Positions 26,874 through 35,926 of a stretch of 64,000 nucleotides of DNA are shown piece after piece. The stretch is from Clostridia bacterium (GTDB lineage: Bacteria; Bacillota; Clostridia; Peptostreptococcales; Acidaminobacteraceae), in assembly GCA_018399635.1 (NCBI GenBank), contig JAGYOH010000005.1, forward strand, positions 94,248 through 158,247. Reading direction: 5' to 3'. Position numbers and translations under genes: made by a program. The notes beneath the pieces were generated by a model that saw nothing but the letters and a program-made list of their open reading frames with translations, searched no databases and was not told the DNA's origin. Numbering within the stretch: position 1 is the first letter of the stretch; each line of letters starts with the position of its first letter.

Positions 26874-28049
26874 GTGAACAGAAAATCTACCCGAATTTTA
26901 TTTTTGATTTCTGTATTGATTCTCGTGGGAATGATTGGCAGCGCCGCCTTGACCAGTCTGTCTTTCTCACGGGATATTGCTGCGGGCAGGATCCTGTCGG
27001 ACCTTGATGGCAACGCCGCCGTGACCTTCATCCCCCTGTCGGGCTATGAGGATCACGTCAAAAGCCTCGGCAACGGGGAAGTCTTCTTCGACCTCACTGA
27101 AGCCCTGGCCGACGGCGCGGCAGGGGGCTTCAACGCGGCCTCCTTCTTCGCCATCGGTTCGGAGGGCAATGAGGTCTTCAGCCTCAGCAACCACAGCGAC
27201 CTGGCCGTCACCCTGAGTCTCCGCGAAAGCACCGGCGGCCTCGCTCTTGAGGGAAATACCGGGCCCTTGGAGCCGGGGGAAACCGGTTCCTATTATTTCA
27301 CCATCGATACTGACGGCATGCCACCGGGAACGGCCATTACAGGCATCCTCCGGGTGACCAGCGATGATGAAGCCTCTGAGGAGGCCGGGGGCGGCTCCTC
27401 CGGCGGCATTGTCCTCCCGCCACTGTCACCGGCCATCTTCTATGATTTCACCCTGGATCAGACCGATCTCGAAGATTTCATCGCCCTGCGCTACTGGGAC
27501 GAGGCCCCTGAAGGCCTGGTCTCCAACGACGCCCTGCTCTTCATTGAAAACCCCTACGATACCTACACCCTCTCCACCACCGCCCTGCTGTCGGATCCCG
27601 CCAACGCCTCCCAATCCTACGGGGGTTACGGCCTTTTCTTTGAAACCACCCTTGACGAAAGTGACCGCGACACCGGATATATTCTGCAGTTCGACCGCCA
27701 GCTGGCGGCTCTGGTCGTCAGACCCCGGTCCTACGGTAACGAGTCCCACACCCTCCTGAGAATCATGAATACCGACTCCCCCAACCACACCACCCTCTTC
27801 CATTCGGACCTGATTCCCACCAGCCTCAGGGATCCCTGGTGGAGCCAGGAGCACGAAATGTCCCTGACGGTGACCGATCCTGACCCCGCCACTCCTGAAA
27901 AACTCCTCAGCGTGGCTGTCGACGGAGAGGTGATTCTTGAAAACTACGCCTTTACCGGCCTCGAACCCGGAACGACCCAGTACACCGGATTCAGGACTTG
28001 GGCGGTTTCCGCCACCTACGAAAGCCTGTCCATCACCCCGGGTCAATGA
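26874..28049 (+). CDS. secreted DUF1102-like surface protein with C-terminal beta-sandwich-like domain
   Basis: 391 residues from the GTG at 26874, matching the GTG start of its paralogue; TTG and ATG codons 15 and 14 codons upstream are alternatives. Signal segment 4-29 (ILFLISVLILVGMIGSAALT). Residues about 30-165 align with the protein at 37642-38148: LSFSRDIAAG, FIPLSGYEDHV, GFNAASFFAIG, FSLSNHSDLAV. A Gly/Ser/Pro hinge (GGGSSGGIVLPP) leads to a C-terminal domain of about 200 residues (GGYGLFFETTLDESDRDTGY) that looks like an all-beta ligand-binding or pseudopilin-tip domain. Likely processed by the SipW-type peptidase at 36486-37583 and displayed on the surface. Confidence 0.75.
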   Translation: MNRKSTRILFLISVLILVGMIGSAALTSLSFSRDIAAGRILSDLDGNAAVTFIPLSGYEDHVKSLGNGEVFFDLTEALADGAAGGFNAASFFAIGSEGNEVFSLSNHSDLAVTLSLRESTGGLALEGNTGPLEPGETGSYYFTIDTDGMPPGTAITGILRVTSDDEASEEAGGGSSGGIVLPPLSPAIFYDFTLDQTDLEDFIALRYWDEAPEGLVSNDALLFIENPYDTYTLSTTALLSDPANASQSYGGYGLFFETTLDESDRDTGYILQFDRQLAALVVRPRSYGNESHTLLRIMNTDSPNHTTLFHSDLIPTSLRDPWWSQEHEMSLTVTDPDPATPEKLLSVAVDGEVILENYAFTGLEPGTTQYTGFRTWAVSATYESLSITPGQ

Positions 28050-28090
28050 CCCTGGCCGACCCCGGACCCCCTCCGGGTGACCATCAACCT

Positions 28091-28134
28091 GAAAAAACCC
28101 CCCGGCGGTCTTTCAAGACCTTGGGAGGTTTTTT
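28091..28134. terminator. bidirectional terminator
   Basis: Nested stem (AAAACC...GGTTTT with inner GGTCTT/AAGACC) flanked by a T run on the plus strand and an A run on the other side. It serves the convergent DUF1102-like gene and the NarL-type regulator gene. Confidence 0.8.
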
Positions 28135-28141
28135 TGGTAGG

Positions 28142-28810
28142 CTATTCCACCAGCTTGTTCTTGATGGCGAAGACCGCCAGCTGGGTCCGGTCCTTCAGCA
28201 TCAGCTTGGAAATGATTTCTGTAATGATATTTCTGACCCGGCCCTCGGCCAGGAAGAGTTCCTGGGCCATTTCGCCGTTGGTCTTGCCGTCGACGATCAT
28301 CTGGATCATTTCAAGATCTCTTTTAGAAAGCTCGATTTCAAAATCGTGAACCGTCACGATGGTCTTGTCGCCGTTTTTTCTCACCGGCCGGTTTTTCCCC
28401 TCTTTGAATCGTTCTCTGACATCCTTGTGGACCACCTCGAGGCCTGAATGGACCCCCCGGATCGCATTGGCGAGTTCCTCGGTGCGGATGTCCTTGAGGA
28501 CATAGCCGTCCGCCCCCAGATCGATGGCCTCGGAAACGTTGTCCACATCGCTGGATGCCGAAAGGACCAGAATCTTGATATCCTCCGAAAAGGCCTTGAT
28601 TTTTCTGATGGCTTCGATGCCGTTGGTCTGAGGCATCTCAATGTCCATGAGGATCACATCCACCTCCTGGCTCTTGGCGAAAACAATGGCCTCATCACCG
28701 TTTTTCGCCTTTCCCACCACTTCAATGTCATCACTGCTGGTCAGCATAAAGGACAATAAATCCCTGAACAGCTGCTGATCATCCGCTATGAGTACTTTGA
28801 TCATCTTCAT
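28142..28810 (-). CDS. NarL/LuxR-family response regulator
   Basis: 222 residues. Receiver domain with Asp56 (DVILMDIEMP) and Lys in VLKDIRTEEL, then a LuxR-type helix-turn-helix (LSKRDLEMIQMIVDGKTNGEMAQELFLAEGRVRNIITEI). An ATG two codons in is equally placed. It follows the REC-Hpt gene by 12 bp in one operon and is a likely end point of the phosphorelay with the kinase at 29752-31782. The closest candidate target is the convergent DUF1102-like gene; this is inference. Confidence 0.93.
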   Translation of the reverse strand: MKMIKVLIADDQQLFRDLLSFMLTSSDDIEVVGKAKNGDEAIVFAKSQEVDVILMDIEMPQTNGIEAIRKIKAFSEDIKILVLSASSDVDNVSEAIDLGADGYVLKDIRTEELANAIRGVHSGLEVVHKDVRERFKEGKNRPVRKNGDKTIVTVHDFEIELSKRDLEMIQMIVDGKTNGEMAQELFLAEGRVRNIITEIISKLMLKDRTQLAVFAIKNKLVE

Positions 28811-28822
28811 GCCCCCACTATC

Positions 28823-29590
28823 TTATTGGACTTTGCTTTTGATGTATTCTTCGATGACCGCCACCATGTCATCCAGCACCCCGCCGAGGTCCTTCAGGAC
28901 CCCCAGGGCCGTCTCAAGGCTTTCCTTGAGAATCAAGGATTCCAGGTATTCAATAGTGTCCCTGGCCTTCGAAGAGCTGAATATGGCGAATTCTCCCTTC
29001 AAGACATGGGCGACCTTCAAGGCTTCTTTCAAAGACCTTTCCCGGATCAAGGCGGCGATGGCCGCCAGATGGTCTCTGGCGGAAATCTCGAACTGGACCA
29101 GCAATTCAGCGTAAAAATCCGGATGCTCGTCGATCTTCTCCCAGATCCGCTCCAGATTTTCCTCGGTGAAGAGGGCTTCTCCGGGTTCCGGCTCCCTGGC
29201 GGATGCATTTCTTCTGAGAATTTCCAGGAGCTGTGCCTTGCTGAAGGGCTTTTCCAGGGCATAATCGAAGAGTCTCCCCCCGACGAGGTCCTCCCCCGGT
29301 GTCCTGCCGGACAGGGCCACGATGAGGGGCGACTGGTTTTTGAGCCGGGCCAGCTTCCGGATCCGGTCGGCGGCCGTCATGCCATCCATCACCGGCATGC
29401 CCAGATCAAGGAAAACCACATCGAAGTCCTCCTTTTCAAAGGCCTGCACCGCCTGCAGGCCATCCGGGACCAGCCGGTGGAAAACCTCATGGCTTTCCAG
29501 TATTCTAGCGATCAACAACCGGTTGAGTTCGTCGTCTTCCGCCACAAGGACCTTGAGATCCCCGCCCTTCGCCTGCCGCATCTGAGTCAT
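28823..29590 (-). CDS. receiver-Hpt phosphorelay protein
   Basis: 255 residues from the ATG at 29590. Receiver domain (10-125) with Asp62 (VVFLDLGMPVMDG) and an Hpt four-helix domain (about 150-250) with the phospho-accepting His195 in AHVLKGEFAIF. It has no DNA-binding output, so it should pass phosphate between the hybrid-less kinase encoded divergently at 29752 and the NarL-type regulator downstream. The intergenic region with the kinase is 161 bp. Confidence 0.9.
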   Translation of the reverse strand: MTQMRQAKGGDLKVLVAEDDELNRLLIARILESHEVFHRLVPDGLQAVQAFEKEDFDVVFLDLGMPVMDGMTAADRIRKLARLKNQSPLIVALSGRTPGEDLVGGRLFDYALEKPFSKAQLLEILRRNASAREPEPGEALFTEENLERIWEKIDEHPDFYAELLVQFEISARDHLAAIAALIRERSLKEALKVAHVLKGEFAIFSSSKARDTIEYLESLILKESLETALGVLKDLGGVLDDMVAVIEEYIKSKVQ

Positions 29591-29689
29591 TTCGATCCCA
29601 CCTGTATAAATATTCAAATATTTCCCTTTTATCATAACGAATCTCCGGTCAAAAAGCAAACGCCCCGGCCGCCTTTGAATCAAATTTTA

Positions 29690-29698
29690 TGATATAAT
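29690..29698 (+). promoter_or_regulatory. extended -10 promoter of the kinase gene
   Basis: TGATATAAT, an extended -10 with the hexamer at 29693-29698; no good -35. The same extended -10 sequence occurs at 8231-8239 and 48016-48024 on the minus strand. Confidence 0.6.
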
Positions 29699-29751
29699 GG
29701 TTTCGTATTGATCCTATTAGGAAATTTTTTTTTAAGGACGGGCGGGTTTTT

Positions 29752-31782
29752 ATGTTCAAACCTCAGGATTTCAAGAAAATGAATAGCAATCCCTGGGATT
29801 CAGGCTTCGTCAGAGACCTGATGGACACGGTGCACGGCGGCGTGTTTTTACTCGACCGGGCTTTCACCATCCTCACTGTCAATGAGACCGCGACGCAACT
29901 CACGAATTATTCGAGGGAGGAACTCGTCGGAGAGTCCATCACCCTTTTGTTTGATGAAATGGAGATCAACGAGGACCTGCTCGCCTTCATGGCGGCCCAG
30001 GAAAACGACCTGATGACCCTGAAAACCAAATCGAAGCAGATCCGGGTGGTCCGAAGAAGATTCATCGACCTTTCCAAGGATTCCGATTCCCCCTGCCGCA
30101 TCATCTTCAGTCTCGAAGACATGACGGAGAGACTCGGGATTTTTGACAACTATGAAAAAATCCAACGCATCCTCAAGGCCTTCACCCTTTCCATCAAGGA
30201 GCTCATCGACACGGCGGACTACCACAAGGCCCTCATCAGCTCCCTCACCCTCCTCGGAAAAGCCTCCATGGCGGACCGCATCTTCCTGTATGTCCTCGAG
30301 GAGGACCCCTCCCGGCCACCTGTCTTCAACCTTTCCTTCGGTTGGGGAAAAACCGATCTGAACATCGGCGGTCCCGGCACCATCAAGACCGCCCTGCCCC
30401 TTGAAACCCTTGAAAAGCATCTGCCCGGACTGCTGTCGGGCAGGCCCTACCACGGGCTTGCTGAAGATGTGGCCAGCCCTGAACTTCAACAGTACCTGCA
30501 CCGGCAGGGCACCCTGGCCATGATCGTCTTCCCCGTTTTCATCCAGGAGGATTTCTGGGGTTTTCTGGGATTCGACCAATGCACCCTGGCCGACATCTGG
30601 CCTCCGGAGGTCTTTTCCACCCTCGGCGCCTTCGTCAGTTCCCTGGAAAAAACCATCGAGCGGCATCTGATGCAAAGGGACCTCACCCTGGCCTGGGAAA
30701 CCGCCGAAAAGGCCAGTGCCATGAAAAGCCAGTTTCTTTCCAACATGTCCCATGAAATCAGAACCCCCATCAACGCCATCCTGGGCTACACCTCCCTATT
30801 GGAGGACATCATCAGCCAGGAGGAAGGCAGACATTATCTCAGCGCCGTTCAAAAGGCGGGCAACATGCTGGTGGGACTCATCAGTGACATCCTGGACCTG
30901 GCCAAGATCGAGTCCGGTGAAATCAAGCTGCAGCAGGACTACATCAATGTCCGCAGGATTTACGAGGATATCGTGGATGTTTTCGAGTTGAAAACCAAGG
31001 AGAATCAAATCACCCTCGAGATCCAGGTCGATCCCTCCGTCCCCGACCTCATCATCCAGGATGAAACCCGGTTCAGGCAGATCCTCTTCAATCTCGTCGG
31101 CAATGCGGTGAAGTTCACCCATGAAGGCGGCATCGTCATCTCGGCCCGGCAGCTCGCTTTTTCTGAGGAGACCGGCACCGTCGACCTCACCTTCTCCGTC
31201 AAGGACACCGGCATCGGCATACCCGAAGGCGAGCAGGAAAAAATCTTCGACCCCTTCAAGCAAAAGGACAACCAGAACGCCTCCGTCTACGGGGGGACGG
31301 GGCTGGGCCTCTCCATCGCCCGGCGGCTGGTGGAGCAGATGGGTGGCGAGATCCGCCTGCACAGCCGAGAGGGAGAGGGGTCTGAATTCATCCTGGACCT
31401 TTACCAGGTCAAGACCGTGGGCGCCACCGGAAGCTTCAGCGCAATGATGAAACAGGCCAGGGCCCTGGAAAAAGGCCCGGTCAGGTCCAGGGCGGCAGCT
31501 TCTGAGCCATCGGCTGAAGTCATCCCTCCTGAAGCCAAGACCCTGCTTGAGACCATCCAGGGTGATGCCTGGCTTCATGCCCGTCAGACCCAGAGCATGG
31601 ACAGCAGCAGACGATTTGCCGGGGAGGTGGCCGGGGTGGCCGGAAATTACGATTTATCAGCCTTGAAAAACTACAGTGAGAACCTGGCCGAGGCCCTGGG
31701 CACCTACAATGCCCGAAAAATCCGGGAACTGCTTGAAGCCTTTCCCCGGGTGGCCGCCATCGAGGGGGGTGACGGGTCATGA
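29752..31782 (+). CDS. PAS-GAF sensor histidine kinase
   Basis: 676 residues, no membrane segment. PAS domain (about 20-125), GAF domain (about 150-305), HisKA with His334 (SNMSHEIRTPINAILGY), then an HATPase (NLVGNAVKFTHEGG, DTGIGIPEGEQ, GGTGLGLSIARRL). About 110 residues after the ATPase are of unknown fold where hybrid kinases would carry a receiver. It overlaps the next gene by 4 bp. It should feed the REC-Hpt and NarL proteins encoded divergently and the REC protein encoded downstream. A cytoplasmic signal is implied. Confidence 0.93.
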   Translation: MFKPQDFKKMNSNPWDSGFVRDLMDTVHGGVFLLDRAFTILTVNETATQLTNYSREELVGESITLLFDEMEINEDLLAFMAAQENDLMTLKTKSKQIRVVRRRFIDLSKDSDSPCRIIFSLEDMTERLGIFDNYEKIQRILKAFTLSIKELIDTADYHKALISSLTLLGKASMADRIFLYVLEEDPSRPPVFNLSFGWGKTDLNIGGPGTIKTALPLETLEKHLPGLLSGRPYHGLAEDVASPELQQYLHRQGTLAMIVFPVFIQEDFWGFLGFDQCTLADIWPPEVFSTLGAFVSSLEKTIERHLMQRDLTLAWETAEKASAMKSQFLSNMSHEIRTPINAILGYTSLLEDIISQEEGRHYLSAVQKAGNMLVGLISDILDLAKIESGEIKLQQDYINVRRIYEDIVDVFELKTKENQITLEIQVDPSVPDLIIQDETRFRQILFNLVGNAVKFTHEGGIVISARQLAFSEETGTVDLTFSVKDTGIGIPEGEQEKIFDPFKQKDNQNASVYGGTGLGLSIARRLVEQMGGEIRLHSREGEGSEFILDLYQVKTVGATGSFSAMMKQARALEKGPVRSRAAASEPSAEVIPPEAKTLLETIQGDAWLHARQTQSMDSSRRFAGEVAGVAGNYDLSALKNYSENLAEALGTYNARKIRELLEAFPRVAAIEGGDGS

Positions 31783-32639
31783 CCGCCACGACCTGGGAAA
31801 AGCCCAGAATCCTCATTGTGGATGATATACCGGAGAACCTGGAAATCGCAGGAAGAATCCTGGAGCAGAACGACTATGCCGTCCATGTCGCCGACAGCGG
31901 CGAAACCGCCCTTCAGATTCTGGACCGGGTGGATTTCGACCTGATCCTCCTGGACATCATGATGCCGGGCATGGACGGCTTCGAGACCTGCCGGCACATC
32001 AAGGCCCATGAGAGACATGGCCGGACCCCCATCATCTACCTCACCGCCAAGGTGGATATCGACAGTGTCAACCGCGGCTTTCAATGCGGGGCGGCGGATT
32101 ATATCAGAAAGCCCTTCAACGCCATGGAGTTTCTAGCCAGGATCAAAACCCACATCGATCTCAAGAAGACCATCAAGCATCTCGAGGACATCACCACCAT
32201 CGATTATCTGACCCGGCTTTCCAACCGGACCGACATGCTTGACAAGATCGCCTATGAAACCTACCGCTATGAAAGGAACCGCAGTCCCTTCGCCCTGATC
32301 CTCTGCCGCATCAAGGGCTTCGATGACCTGCAGGAGGACTATTCCCCGGACTGCCGGGACCAGATTCTGTATGAACTCTCCGAGGTCATCAAAGACAACA
32401 TCAGAAAATCCGATCTCCCCTCCCGCTGGCAGGCGGATGCCTTCATGATCCTCTTCCCGGATACCGGCTATGAAACCGCAAAAATCATCGCCGACAAACT
32501 GGACCGTCAAATCAGGGAAAAAATCTTCAAGTGCCCTGAGGGCCGGATCAAAATCGACATGGGTTACGGATTCGCCATCTACGCCCCTCATCTGAGCGTC
32601 GAGGACCTGGTGGAAGAAGCATCGAGAATACCAGAATGA
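31779..32639 (+). CDS. receiver protein with degenerate GGDEF domain
   Basis: 286 residues. Receiver with Asp59 (LILLDIMMPGMDGFE) and Lys in IRKPFNAMEF, then a GGDEF-fold domain starting at TTIDYLTRLSNR. The active-site loop reads QADAF instead of GGDEF and the catalytic acidic residues upstream are replaced (CRIKGFDDL), so it should not make c-di-GMP. It may bind GTP or c-di-GMP or act by protein contact. Translationally coupled to the kinase (ATGA overlap). Confidence 0.9.
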   Translation: MTATTWEKPRILIVDDIPENLEIAGRILEQNDYAVHVADSGETALQILDRVDFDLILLDIMMPGMDGFETCRHIKAHERHGRTPIIYLTAKVDIDSVNRGFQCGAADYIRKPFNAMEFLARIKTHIDLKKTIKHLEDITTIDYLTRLSNRTDMLDKIAYETYRYERNRSPFALILCRIKGFDDLQEDYSPDCRDQILYELSEVIKDNIRKSDLPSRWQADAFMILFPDTGYETAKIIADKLDRQIREKIFKCPEGRIKIDMGYGFAIYAPHLSVEDLVEEASRIPE

Positions 32640-32673
32640 GAAAGGTCCGGCAAAATGCCGGACCTTTCTCATT
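32635..32673. terminator. bidirectional terminator
   Basis: Perfect 18 bp stem with a 3-base loop between the convergent receiver gene and AbrB-family gene. It overlaps the stop region of the first. Confidence 0.85.
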
Positions 32674-32679
32674 CCCCCT

Positions 32680-33759
32680 CTAGACCAGGCCCCACTGCAT
32701 CAAGAAATAGATGATGACGGGATAGAAGAGCAGGACGCTGAGGAGTCTTGCAAACTGAAAACTGGTGATGATCAGGGAATCCCCCCCCATTTCCGCGGCG
32801 ATGACCCCCATGTCCGTCATCCCCCCCGCCGCCGAGGCAAAGAGGGCGGTGATCAGGGGGATGCCCCCCCACCGGAAAAGGAGGACACCCAGAAGCTGAT
32901 TGACCGCCACCCAGCCTCCCACGGCCAGGAGGATCGGCCCCAGGGCTTCGGCAATCACTGAGACATCCCCCAGGCTCACCTGGGTCCCGATCAGGGCGCC
33001 GCTGAGAATCTGGGCGAATTTTCTCACCGGAACCGACAGATAGGCCCCCTTGGTCATATTGAGAATCCCCACTCCCAGGATGGCGAAAATGAGATTTCCG
33101 GCGGGAAAGCCACTGAAAACCCCGAGAATTCCCGATGAAAGACCCACGATGACGGTCCAGGCCAGTTTGTTGAGCCGCCGGGAATCGGAACCGGCCATGA
33201 TGGGCGCCAGCCCCTCTTCACCACTCCCGCCGGCCCCGTAAAGGGATGCATGGGAAAAGCCTTTTTTTCTGAAACGGGCGAGATTTCCCTTGATGGCAAA
33301 GGGGGTGAGGGCCACCACGGTGATGAGCCTGAGCATCTGGATGGCCGAAACGGCAGGGGCCTTGGCGCCAAGATCCAAGGCCACCAGGGACATGTCCACG
33401 ATCCCCCCCGGCGCCATGGCGAGGAAGGCCGTTTTGAAATCCAGGGAGGTGATTCTTTGAAGAAAAAGACTCATGAGAAGATTGTAGGTGAACATGGCCA
33501 GGACCATGAAGGCCACCGGCCTGCCGATGGTTCTGATCTGTCTGAGGTCCTCCCGGTAGATGCGACAGCCGATATAGGCGCCGATGAGACCGGTGCTGAA
33601 GATTTTGATCTCCCGGGGAAAATAGGCGAAATCCGTGAAGAGGCTCAGGAGGGTCACGCCGAATATCGACCCCAGGAGGGCCGCTGCCGGAATGTTGATC
33701 TTTTGTGCCAGCCGGGCAAAGCTCACCGCTACCAGGCAGGTGATGAGAAAATTGACCAT
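32680..33759 (-). CDS. AbrB-family membrane protein (PF05145 type)
   Basis: 359 residues from the ATG at 33759 (GAGGTGG upstream). About ten hydrophobic segments in two similar halves; the repeat motif is seen as AMAPGGIVDMSLVA in half one and ASAAGGMTDMGVIAAEMG in half two. Despite the family name it is not a DNA-binding AbrB protein; members are putative transporters of unknown substrate. Monocistronic between terminators. Confidence 0.88.
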   Translation of the reverse strand: MVNFLITCLVAVSFARLAQKINIPAAALLGSIFGVTLLSLFTDFAYFPREIKIFSTGLIGAYIGCRIYREDLRQIRTIGRPVAFMVLAMFTYNLLMSLFLQRITSLDFKTAFLAMAPGGIVDMSLVALDLGAKAPAVSAIQMLRLITVVALTPFAIKGNLARFRKKGFSHASLYGAGGSGEEGLAPIMAGSDSRRLNKLAWTVIVGLSSGILGVFSGFPAGNLIFAILGVGILNMTKGAYLSVPVRKFAQILSGALIGTQVSLGDVSVIAEALGPILLAVGGWVAVNQLLGVLLFRWGGIPLITALFASAAGGMTDMGVIAAEMGGDSLIITSFQFARLLSVLLFYPVIIYFLMQWGLV

Positions 33760-33868
33760 GGGCCACCTCGAAAAAATTTGTGACGGGCAGTAACGCAACT
33801 TAGCATCCTCTTAAGAATAACATATCCCTGGGGCTTGGGAACTGGCTTGAAGAAAAAATTTTCCAATA

Positions 33869-33904
33869 AAACAGGGACCTCATCCATGGATGAAGTCCCT
33901 GTTT
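33869..33904 (-). terminator. terminator of the signal-peptidase/DUF5305 operon
   Basis: Stem AAACAGGGAC...GTCCCTGTTT with inner TCATCC/GGATGA pairing, then a T-rich stretch on the minus strand. Confidence 0.85.
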
Positions 33905-33934
33905 GTCAGTCTGATTTTTCCGGCGAAGTCTCGT

Positions 33935-35908
33935 CTAGACCGGATTCCTGCCGAGGACGCTTTTCAGGGTATCCAGCACCAGGCCGGCTTTTTCCAGGGT
34001 GGAGGAGGAGGCCAGAAAATTGTTTTTCAAGAGGGCCTGGTCAGAGATTTTCTGCAGTTGTCCCTCCTGGACCACCCAGGTCAGCACATCATCGGTGAGA
34101 TAATCGGTCTCGTGCAGCAGGACGGGAATCGTCGGCACCCTTTTTTCCTGGCGCTCGTTCCAGTCCATCCGCCCCACCACCCGGTCGAGCCCCCCCATCA
34201 GATTGAGGAGTTCGGCATCGACGATGTTTTCACTGATCAGATAATCCATCACGGAGGCCTCCTTCCCCGCTGGTGCGAGGGCGGTGGGATCGACGATGCC
34301 CGTCGCCTTGAGGAGAAGGCTTTGCAGGATTTCACCACGATAATAGGCGGTGGTGAAGGACTCCCACTCCTCTGGGGTGAGCCGCTCGAAGGGTTCGATA
34401 TTGAGACTGGTCCCCTCGAAACCTCTGCCCCAGTTCTTGTGCTCCAGTTCCCGGATATGGTCCAGAGCCGCGAAAACGGCCGAGGGTCTGGTGGCCACCA
34501 GGAAGACCGGAGCCCCCAGGATCTCCTCAAGGGCTTTTTTGAGTTCTTCCGTAGTGGGCTTGCCGCAGGCGATGACCCAGGTCCCGTCAGTCCGCTGGCC
34601 CAGGGGAATCACACCCAGGGCCCGGGCCTGTTTGATATCGAATTTTTCAGTCCAGGAAAGATCCAGCCGGTCGGCCTTGGGGCTGATTTCCACGTAGTTG
34701 ATACCCTTCTGGGCCGCCAGGGTACTGTGCAGAATGGTTTCATCGATGAATCCCAGGGCGATGAGACTTTCACCAAGCCGGCTGCCGATCTGCTGCTGAT
34801 AATAAAGACCGGTTTCCAGTTCCTCCTGACGGATATGGCCCTTTTCCAGCAGAAGTTTGCCAAGCTGGGGTTTTTTCTCCAGGAATCCGTCGGCGGCCAT
34901 GGGGTCATGACTGTAAAGCAGGTCCTCTTCAAGGACGAAGTACCGCTTGGCCCCATCGTCGTAGATGACCCGTTTGTCCAGATCGATGGCCAGGTCCACC
35001 AGACCTTCAAGGGATAGGATCTGAATGGGGGTTTTTCCCTTCACCTCCACGGTGCCTTCAGAAATCCACTCCTTGAAACGCTTGCGTTCGGCCTCGGCCT
35101 TGGACGCCCTGCGGTCTCTGAGGACCAGGGAGAGGACCAGGGCCAGGAGAAGGACGCCGTTAAGAACCAGCAGGAAGAGATTGTAGGACGCAAATGCCAT
35201 CAGCCTGTCCACGAAACCGGGGGGGACACTGGCCTGGACGGCGGTGATTTTCGAGATGTTGTCCTCCGGAGGCAGGGTGACGGAGAAACTGTTGTCCATG
35301 AGGGTGAGATCGAAGATCTGCACGGTCTGTCTTTTGACCGGGGAGGCGTTGGCCGTGCCCTCGACCCGGATGGTGGCGGACAGTCTCAGCTGGATGTTTC
35401 CGGCACTGGAATCGATTTCTTCCCGGATCAAAAGGGCCAGGTCATAGTAACTCTGGACCTTCAGAGGCATGCCCCTGGAGGTGAAGACCCTCGTGTCAGG
35501 GGTGAGGCGGAAACTTTCCGAGGGGATGGCCTCAAGCCCGTAGGACCAGTAGGTGCCCAGCCGCTCATCCGCCGCCATAAGCTCCGCCTGGTAATCGATG
35601 GTCCCCTCGAGTTCCCCCCTGTCCAGCCCCGATACCGTCACCCTGGGATAAAGAACCACCCTGGGACTGGCCGCATAAAAATAAGCCGCCAGGTTTTTGG
35701 GGAAGACGGTGCCTGCGGGATAGGCCGTCAGTTCGTTGGCGGAGGTGATTTCGTAATCGGTGACGGCCTCGAGGGTGACGGCCTTCACCACCGGCGGGTC
35801 CGGCATCCGGTTGAAGGTCATGGTGGTCCAGACCGCCGCCGCTCCGAAGGCGACCAGGATCAGCAGGGTCAGGGCATTGCGTCTGAGCCATTTCTTTTTC
35901 ATCTTCAC
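33935..35908 (-). CDS. DUF5305-like membrane protein fused to a cytoplasmic MshEN-type c-di-GMP-binding domain
   Basis: 657 residues (GTG at 35908; an ATG two codons in is as likely). Membrane helix 11-31, an extracytoplasmic beta-rich region 32-235 like DUF5305 proteins that accompany SipW peptidases, second helix 242-264, then a cytoplasmic part. Residues 348-371 and 377-400 are tandem 24-residue motifs of the form xLGxxLxxxGxxxxxxLxxxLxxQ with a 5-residue spacer, the hallmark of the MshEN/T2SSE-N c-di-GMP-binding domain, which extends to about 485. No ATPase follows; residues 500-657 are of unknown fold. Last gene of the operon. It could transmit the c-di-GMP level to an export or assembly step outside the membrane. 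Confidence 0.8.
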   Translation of the reverse strand: MKMKKKWLRRNALTLLILVAFGAAAVWTTMTFNRMPDPPVVKAVTLEAVTDYEITSANELTAYPAGTVFPKNLAAYFYAASPRVVLYPRVTVSGLDRGELEGTIDYQAELMAADERLGTYWSYGLEAIPSESFRLTPDTRVFTSRGMPLKVQSYYDLALLIREEIDSSAGNIQLRLSATIRVEGTANASPVKRQTVQIFDLTLMDNSFSVTLPPEDNISKITAVQASVPPGFVDRLMAFASYNLFLLVLNGVLLLALVLSLVLRDRRASKAEAERKRFKEWISEGTVEVKGKTPIQILSLEGLVDLAIDLDKRVIYDDGAKRYFVLEEDLLYSHDPMAADGFLEKKPQLGKLLLEKGHIRQEELETGLYYQQQIGSRLGESLIALGFIDETILHSTLAAQKGINYVEISPKADRLDLSWTEKFDIKQARALGVIPLGQRTDGTWVIACGKPTTEELKKALEEILGAPVFLVATRPSAVFAALDHIRELEHKNWGRGFEGTSLNIEPFERLTPEEWESFTTAYYRGEILQSLLLKATGIVDPTALAPAGKEASVMDYLISENIVDAELLNLMGGLDRVVGRMDWNERQEKRVPTIPVLLHETDYLTDDVLTWVVQEGQLQKISDQALLKNNFLASSSTLEKAGLVLDTLKSVLGRNPV

Positions 35909-35926
35909 ACAAACTTTCTTGAAAAA

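Noticed and set aside
31779..32639. Active diguanylate cyclase
   Set aside because: The site reads QADAF and upstream acidic residues are missing, so activity is not expected.
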